A stretch of 64,000 nt of DNA from the NCBI GenBank assembly GCA_001577715.1, contig LQAA01000091.1, positions 17,098 to 81,097 on the forward strand, given 5' to 3'. How positions within the stretch are numbered: the stretch's first letter is position 1; each line of letters begins with the position of its first letter. Below the pieces are notes generated by a model. It was not told the DNA's origin. It saw nothing but the letters and a program-made list of their open reading frames with translations, and made no database searches. The DNA is from Candidatus Adiutrix intracellularis (GTDB lineage Bacteria > Desulfobacterota > Desulfarculia > Adiutricales > Adiutricaceae). The position numbers and the translations under genes are program-made. Below are positions 59,887 to 64,000 of the stretch, piece by piece.

Positions 59887-60663
59887 TTGCATATTTTGTT
59901 GACCAATGACGATGGTCTGACGGCTCAGGGTATTTTAACCGCCTATGCGGCTCTTAAAAATCGAGGGCACCAGGTGACGGTTTGCGCACCGGACCATCAG
60001 CGCAGCGCTTCTTCCCAATCGGTAACCTTAAGGGAACCGATTAAGGTAGCCCCTTGGGCCATGCCCGATGGCTCTCTGGGATTCGCAGTTTACGGAACTC
60101 CAGCCGATTGCGCCCGCTTAGGCTTCTCCGTTTTAGCTAAAAATCCGGTAGATATGGTAATTAGCGGTATTAACGATGACTACAATTTGGGTTTCGATAT
60201 AAATTATTCCGGTACCGTAGCCGCAGCTTTGGAAGCGGCCGCGGCCGGCTACCCAGCCCTAGCCGTATCAATGGAGCGAACTAACAATTACGACTGGAAA
60301 GTGGCTGCGCATGTGCTACTAGCCGTGATGAACAATATAAGTTCTTGGAATATCCCTCAAGGCGTAGCCGTAAATCTTAATATTCCCGCCCGACTTTCTA
60401 CCAGTCGCAATGACTGGTTCTGGGCTAGGCCTCATCTTGCGCCGAATGAAGACTTTTATGAAGGCGAGCCGCATCCTGATGGTTCTGTTCTTTACCGGCG
60501 TTTGCGCAATCTGAATCAAGGATTTGAAAGCAGTGATGAAGAACCGACTACCGATGTTGGTCATGCTCGGCTCGGCCGCATCACCCTGAGTCCTATCGTG
60601 CCCCATGGCAGCCACGAAGCTACCCTGAATAGGCTTACCACAAGCCGTGGGCATGTATTCTGA
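59887..60663 (+). CDS. surE: 5'/3'-nucleotidase SurE
   Basis: A metal-dependent phosphatase removing phosphate from nucleoside 5'- and 3'-monophosphates and short polyphosphate. 258 residues, typical. It starts HILLTNDDGLTAQGI, with the metal-binding Asp-Asp of TNDDG; then SASSQSVTL, YGTPADCARLG, SGINDDYNLGFDINYSGTVA and AALEAAAAGYPALAVS, the family signatures. The start is TTG with AAGAGGTG six bases upstream. The next gene starts 17 bp after its stop. In many proteobacteria surE neighbours pcm and nlpD; here the J-domain gene follows instead. Confidence 0.93.
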   Translation: MHILLTNDDGLTAQGILTAYAALKNRGHQVTVCAPDHQRSASSQSVTLREPIKVAPWAMPDGSLGFAVYGTPADCARLGFSVLAKNPVDMVISGINDDYNLGFDINYSGTVAAALEAAAAGYPALAVSMERTNNYDWKVAAHVLLAVMNNISSWNIPQGVAVNLNIPARLSTSRNDWFWARPHLAPNEDFYEGEPHPDGSVLYRRLRNLNQGFESSDEEPTTDVGHARLGRITLSPIVPHGSHEATLNRLTTSRGHVF

Positions 60664-60679
60664 CGACGAACGGGGTTGT

Positions 60680-61579
60680 ATGAGAAATCCCTTCGAAGTA
60701 TTTGGCTTAACCCCAGATATGGTGGGGACTCTATCGGAGAAGGATCTTTTTTCCGTACTCAAAGCTATGTACCGAGCGCTTCAGAAGATTGTTCATCCCG
60801 ATATGGTTCGCCGTTGTCTAAAAAAAGGAATACCTGATCGAGCTGTTGAATTAAATCTAGCTTTTGAACTTCTCAACCTGGATAAAAAACCTGAAAGTTT
60901 CCGTCATCACCGTAAAAATTTTGTAGCTCGCCGCCCCAGCACTGCTTACCGGAAAAGCCAAGCCTTAGAACGGGCTCTGGCGGCCCAGGTGATCCAGAGA
61001 GAACAACTGGCTACCGCCTATCTTGACCGTCTTCTGTCTGACTACGGCTGGGGTGGGATTGGCGAATCTGATTCCGCCGCCGACACGACTAGAGCCTATT
61101 TCCCTCTCAGAAATGTTCGCCTTGGTCTTCTGGATGTAGCAGTCAATCATCACTATAAAACCGCTGCCTCCTGGTCTATAGGTAGCAATTATAAAGAGAT
61201 TAATTTAGATGCTAGCGGCTATTTAAGTATCCGGGGTATAGGCCGAAGTCATTTTTCCCGAGCCGCTTATATTCATCTTCTTGGTTCGGTGCCAGCTACG
61301 GAGATAGAGCTTTTACCTCTTCTAGAGCGATCCGGAGCCTGCGTTTTTAAAGCTCCGGCTTTAACTAATTCTATCGTTGACAGGGGTGCTCCCGGTTTCC
61401 TGGTTTCAAACCGCATTAATTTTGATAAGTTCAAAAAACATATCCTAATCTACCTCCGGCCGATGATCACCGAACGTTCCTACCTCTTTTCTCTTAACCG
61501 GCCCGAATTTGAAGAAACCGGTTGCTTAACCCTCGAAGGTCTAGTAGTTAAGGTCAACAATAGTAATTATAATTTTTAA
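60680..61579 (+). CDS. J-domain (DnaJ-like) protein of unknown partner
   Basis: 299 residues from ATG 60680. The frame is open from 60647 inside surE, but the ATG here gives MRNPFEVFGLTPDMVGTLSE, the normal start of a J domain, with ACGGGGT upstream. Helix II and the loop contain KAMYRALQKIVHPDMV, with the Hsp70-stimulating HPD at about residues 40-42; a helix III LNLAFELLNL follows. The remaining 220 residues show no zinc fingers or G/F region. They include GRSHFSRAAYIHLLG, PLLERSGACVFKAPA and a C-terminal strand-rich part I do not recognise. It probably recruits DnaK to a specific client. Position suggests co-transcription with surE. Confidence 0.75.
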   Translation: MRNPFEVFGLTPDMVGTLSEKDLFSVLKAMYRALQKIVHPDMVRRCLKKGIPDRAVELNLAFELLNLDKKPESFRHHRKNFVARRPSTAYRKSQALERALAAQVIQREQLATAYLDRLLSDYGWGGIGESDSAADTTRAYFPLRNVRLGLLDVAVNHHYKTAASWSIGSNYKEINLDASGYLSIRGIGRSHFSRAAYIHLLGSVPATEIELLPLLERSGACVFKAPALTNSIVDRGAPGFLVSNRINFDKFKKHILIYLRPMITERSYLFSLNRPEFEETGCLTLEGLVVKVNNSNYNF

Positions 61580-61611
61580 GGTTACATAATAAGAATAAAG
61601 ACTAAAGTTAT

Positions 61612-62670
61612 GTATTTATTGTGATGAAACGCCTGATATAATAGTCCTGAGGAGTGTATTCTAGAATACGAAGAGGTGGTGTACACTGGTGGATTAGGAA
61701 TGAATAAAGAGATTATTTTTGGTACTAAAGCTGTTTTACGCTTTCTGTGATAGTGTTTTAATTAACTAATAAATGCTATATATAGTGAGAGTCAACAAAT
61801 TAAATATTATTAGAAGCGAGGTAAGAATTTCTTTACCGTGCCTGAAATTATGTTTCACTTTGTAACTGTTATTCTTTAAGATATTGAAGATCTTATTTTT
61901 TATTTTCTATAGACTTTCTGTGCATCTGAGTAAACTTTCAATATTATCTTTATAAAGTTTAAGGTCGGTAATAAAGTTATAGATCGAAGGCTTTATTTTA
62001 CCGACGAGGTCTGTTATTTTAAGATTAATCTAGTTGGGTTTCAAAAAATTTTCGTCACTGGGAATTGAAAAATTTTTAGCTATTTATACCGATACTCTCT
62101 TCGACTTTTACCTAGAATGGGCTTGCACAAAGATAAACTGTCTAATTTAACTCCAGAAAGATATCCTTGTAGAGTTTTATGATTAGAAGGGTTACCGATA
62201 AAGATGAAGCTGAACTTAGACTGCAAAATTTTTTCGTAAAATGGTTGATGGGTATAAAGATCATTACTTAGAAAGATAGGGCGCAGCTTTTTTAACTTTT
62301 GAAACTTACTTATCCAGCCAGCGCGAGGCGACTTTCGGTTTGCAGTCTTGTTTCTTGTCTTCGTCTTATAGGATCATAAATTTTGAGGCCAGGGACAGAG
62401 ATGTATTTTAGCTCAACGCGAAAATAGTGGCTCTTAGAAAGCTGTAAGAATATTCTATATCCTCCTCGGAATATTTTTTGGTAGAGCAATTTCAACAATA
62501 GGACAATGTATTTTATAAGAACTGAAATATTCAGACCCATTTAGAGTAATTAAAAAATTGTCACCAACTTATTTTAAAAAAATTTATAATTTGGAATGAC
62601 TATGCAATCCTTGAAAAGTGCGATGGTGGGTCAGAAAAAAAGTCTCTGCATAAAAAAAATAAAAAATACC
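61612..62670 (-). mobile_element. Degenerate DDE-transposase insertion sequence, family A copy 4
   Basis: It aligns base by base over most of its length with copy 2 (36840-38020), same orientation. Shared landmarks are AAACGCCTGATAT near the 3' end, TTTAAGATATTGAA, ATTTATACCGATA, GATTAGAAGGGTTAC and ACTGAAATATTCAGA. On the minus strand 62540-62310 reads GYRIFLQLSKSHYFRVELKY and VPGLKIYDPIRRRQETRLQ. Both ends are at comparable positions, so it was once full length. Inactive. Confidence 0.7.
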
Positions 62671-63082
62671 GCGAATCATATATCAGATATGAAATAATTG
62701 ATATCCTAACCGAAACGCTTGTTTAGTACTTCTTCAGCATACTCCAGAAGCAATAATATGTATCTCTGTAAACATTTTATGAATATATTTTAATATAAAC
62801 TAACCTAAATTTAAGTATGTTCCAATAGGTTCAATACAAAATATACCAAAATAAGAATCACGGGGTTGATAAGTCCAGGTTGTCGTTTCTATATCGTTAA
62901 TTATATAATAATTGTACTAACTGTAAAAAGCAAAATTTATCTTGTTCCCGGGCTTAAGTTCTTAGGCTAAAGACTTACAGTTATCAAGAGTGAAGACATG
63001 ATCCTGGTCGGCTAGTTTAGAGCGGCTACAGGACTATGCTGAATAATTATTTTTTAGCTTCCGGTTTAATTTTTTCTATTAC
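62671..63082. other. Spacer between two IS wrecks, nothing recognised
   Basis: AT-rich with one GC-richer patch near 62.95-63.05 kb; no readable gene. Confidence 0.3.
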
Positions 63083-63362
63083 GGCAATAATCACTTCTGG
63101 TATCGTGGGTGTTATGTGGATACGATAGGTAAAAAATATAAAAAAAATAGTGGAATAGATTAGGAATTAATTGTAGAAAGAGTTGAAGGAATATATTGAC
63201 CCGTTTATGGGAGAGTCGGTAAATAAAGATAAAAAAACAACTTGTTTAGTGGTAATCCTGTAAATATGGTGTACTCAACAAATCATTCAGTGCGTCCTTA
63301 GGCGTTGCTGCACTAATTCCTTATAAGGGTGAGTAAATAACTCGCTGAGCGGGTGGTCTTGA
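63083..63362 (+). mobile_element. IS200-type 3' fragment, copy 4
   Basis: The plus strand reads NNHFWYRGCYVDTIGKKYK, then ELKEYIDPFMGESVNK across a shift, the C-terminal end of IS200 TnpA, followed by the right-end landmark AGGCGTTGCTGCACTAATTCCTTATAAGGGTGAG and ACTCGCTGAGCGGGTGGTCTTGAT. Only the last third of the element is present. Confidence 0.75.
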
Positions 63363-63597
63363 TTTAACTTTTTCACAAACAAGTATTTGTGTCTTGAGAG
63401 TATCTGAATCTATAGTGCTAAAGGCAATTTTACGAAATTTCGCAAAAATCCTTGCCTCTCATCTAATTGAGTAAATAGGGTTTGGCTCAGTGCTGGGTAA
63501 AATTTATTTTTGGCTACTGTTACAGATCGCAAGTGGTTACGCCGCCGGGAGCTATTCTTGGAGACTGAGAAATTCGGGTATTCTAAAGTGATGTTCT
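63363..63597. other. Region downstream of satP
   Basis: It contains a small inverted repeat CACAAA/TTTGTG (63375-63392) without a T-run on the satP side. A 63-codon minus-strand frame overlapping the satP end has a TTG start and no motif; not called. Confidence 0.3.
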
Positions 63598-64000
63598 TCA
63601 ATAAGGTAGAAATTTACGACTATATTGTTCGTGAAGAATTTCAGCTATCGACAGATACATAGCTGAAGCTCCGCAGACCAGTCCCACATAACCGGCTAAA
63701 TGACCGATAGCTTCACTTTCTAAAAAATTATGTAAGGCTAGAAGAATAAAAAGGACAGCTAAGGAAAGAAAGACAAATTGCAAGACACAGTTAGACTTTA
63801 AAGTTCCCAAAAACATTAAAAAGGTAAATATTCCCCACAAAAAGAGATAACAACCCATGTAAGCTTCAGAAGGCTTTTCGCTCCAGCCTAAAATAGGTAA
63901 AACCCAAATTCCCCCTAAACTGAGCCAAAAAAATCCGTAGGAACTGAAAGCCACCAGACCGAAGGTGTTGCCTTTATAAAATTCTAAAAATCCGGCTAAA
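63598..64000 (-). CDS. satP: SatP/YaaH-family acetate-succinate transporter, C-terminal part
   Basis: On the minus strand from the window edge to the TGA at 63598-63600, 134 codons of a polytopic membrane protein. FLEFYKGNTFGLVAFSSYGF followed by FWLSLGGIW is the GPR1/FUN34/YaaH signature region, then GCYLFLWGIFTFLMFLGTLK, LQFVFLSLAVLFILLALHNF, GLVCGASAMYLSIAEILHEQ and the ending RKFLPY. Four membrane segments can be seen. Family members take up or release acetate (and succinate) with protons or as channels. The 5' end lies outside the window. It fits an anaerobe that exchanges acetate with its host. Frame intact. Confidence 0.9.
   Translation of the reverse strand, partial: LAGFLEFYKGNTFGLVAFSSYGFFWLSLGGIWVLPILGWSEKPSEAYMGCYLFLWGIFTFLMFLGTLKSNCVLQFVFLSLAVLFILLALHNFLESEAIGHLAGYVGLVCGASAMYLSIAEILHEQYSRKFLPY

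Noticed and set aside
60319..60762. 147-codon minus-strand frame over the surE/J-domain junction
   Set aside because: It is an antisense frame of two well-supported genes, with no ribosome site or recognisable motif.
1..64000. Stop-codon reassignment (TGA or TAA as sense) to explain stops in otherwise readable genes
   Set aside because: The intact genes use TGG for Trp and contain no internal TGA, TAG or TAA, and remnants contain all three stops plus frameshifts; decay is the simpler explanation.
1..64000. CRISPR array or defence system
   Set aside because: No regularly spaced short direct repeats and no cas, restriction, toxin-antitoxin or abortive-infection genes were recognised on either strand.

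Overview
The window looks like part of the chromosome of a host-restricted, genome-eroding bacterium, probably a deltaproteobacterium (Desulfobacterota sensu lato). Supporting signs are the bacterial housekeeping genes, a two-subunit class I fumarase, an NtrC-type regulator, rubrerythrin beside a dead perR, and remnants of corrinoid/methyl-transfer genes. Intact genes cover only about 42% of the 64 kb (summed from the calls below). The rest is AT-rich decaying DNA in which gene remnants can still be read across frameshifts and stops. A deltaproteobacterial endosymbiont, for example of gut protists, is my inference; no marker here fixes the genus.

Layout. 1-5.9 kb: SPOR-domain C-terminus, class I fructose-1,6-bisphosphatase, PpiD-like foldase, ffh, rpsP, an aberrant KH gene and rimM; no trmD or rplS follows. 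6.3-12.8 kb: eroded flhF-like GTPase, DDE-type and IS66-type IS wrecks, an unidentified remnant, an intact Lrp/AsnC regulator, an IS200 wreck and a pspF-like pseudogene. 12.8-15.6 kb (minus): intact NtrC-type regulator and a YchF-like GTPase. 16.5-17.8 kb: tRNA-Thr(TGT) between two inverted IS200 ends. 18.2-20.2 kb: trpE-trpG behind a probable attenuator. 20.7-23.7 kb: IS5-type wreck, transporter ATPase remnant, and fumarase alpha and beta. 23.7-28.3 kb: a long decayed block. 28.3-29.5 kb: an IS66 inverted repeat around a 97-codon ORF. 29.7-36.0 kb: type III glutamine synthetase, a terminator, then sbcD-sbcC. 36-42.4 kb: IS wrecks, a short TIR element and an exported-protein remnant. 42.5-45.0 kb: a lipoprotein lytic transglycosylase with six LysM repeats. 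45-51 kb: IS200 carrying the TIR element, chemoreceptor remnant, class I amidotransferase, MtaA-like and RACo/RamA-like remnants, phage-type repressor remnant. 51-52.2 kb: promoter, dead perR, intact rubrerythrin. 52.2-56.4 kb: decay. 56.4-61.6 kb: lon, a dead PflX-like radical SAM gene, surE and a J-domain gene. 61.6-64 kb: IS wrecks and the C-terminus of a SatP acetate transporter.

Functionally, the survivors serve gluconeogenesis, the TCA cycle, nitrogen assimilation, anthranilate synthesis, protein export and folding, proteolysis, DNA end repair, peptidoglycan remodelling, peroxide removal and acetate exchange. The dead genes belong to motility (flhF-like), chemotaxis, envelope stress control (pspF), peroxide sensing (perR), an ABC importer, corrinoid methyl transfer and phage immunity. 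That is the pattern expected when a free-living ancestor becomes confined to a host. I found no CRISPR array, defence island or clear novel enzyme system. The most unusual signals are a TIR element family with 4-bp target duplications (one copy nested in an IS200 end), IS copies sharing the same nonsense codon, and an IS66 palindrome that formed after the gene was already dead.
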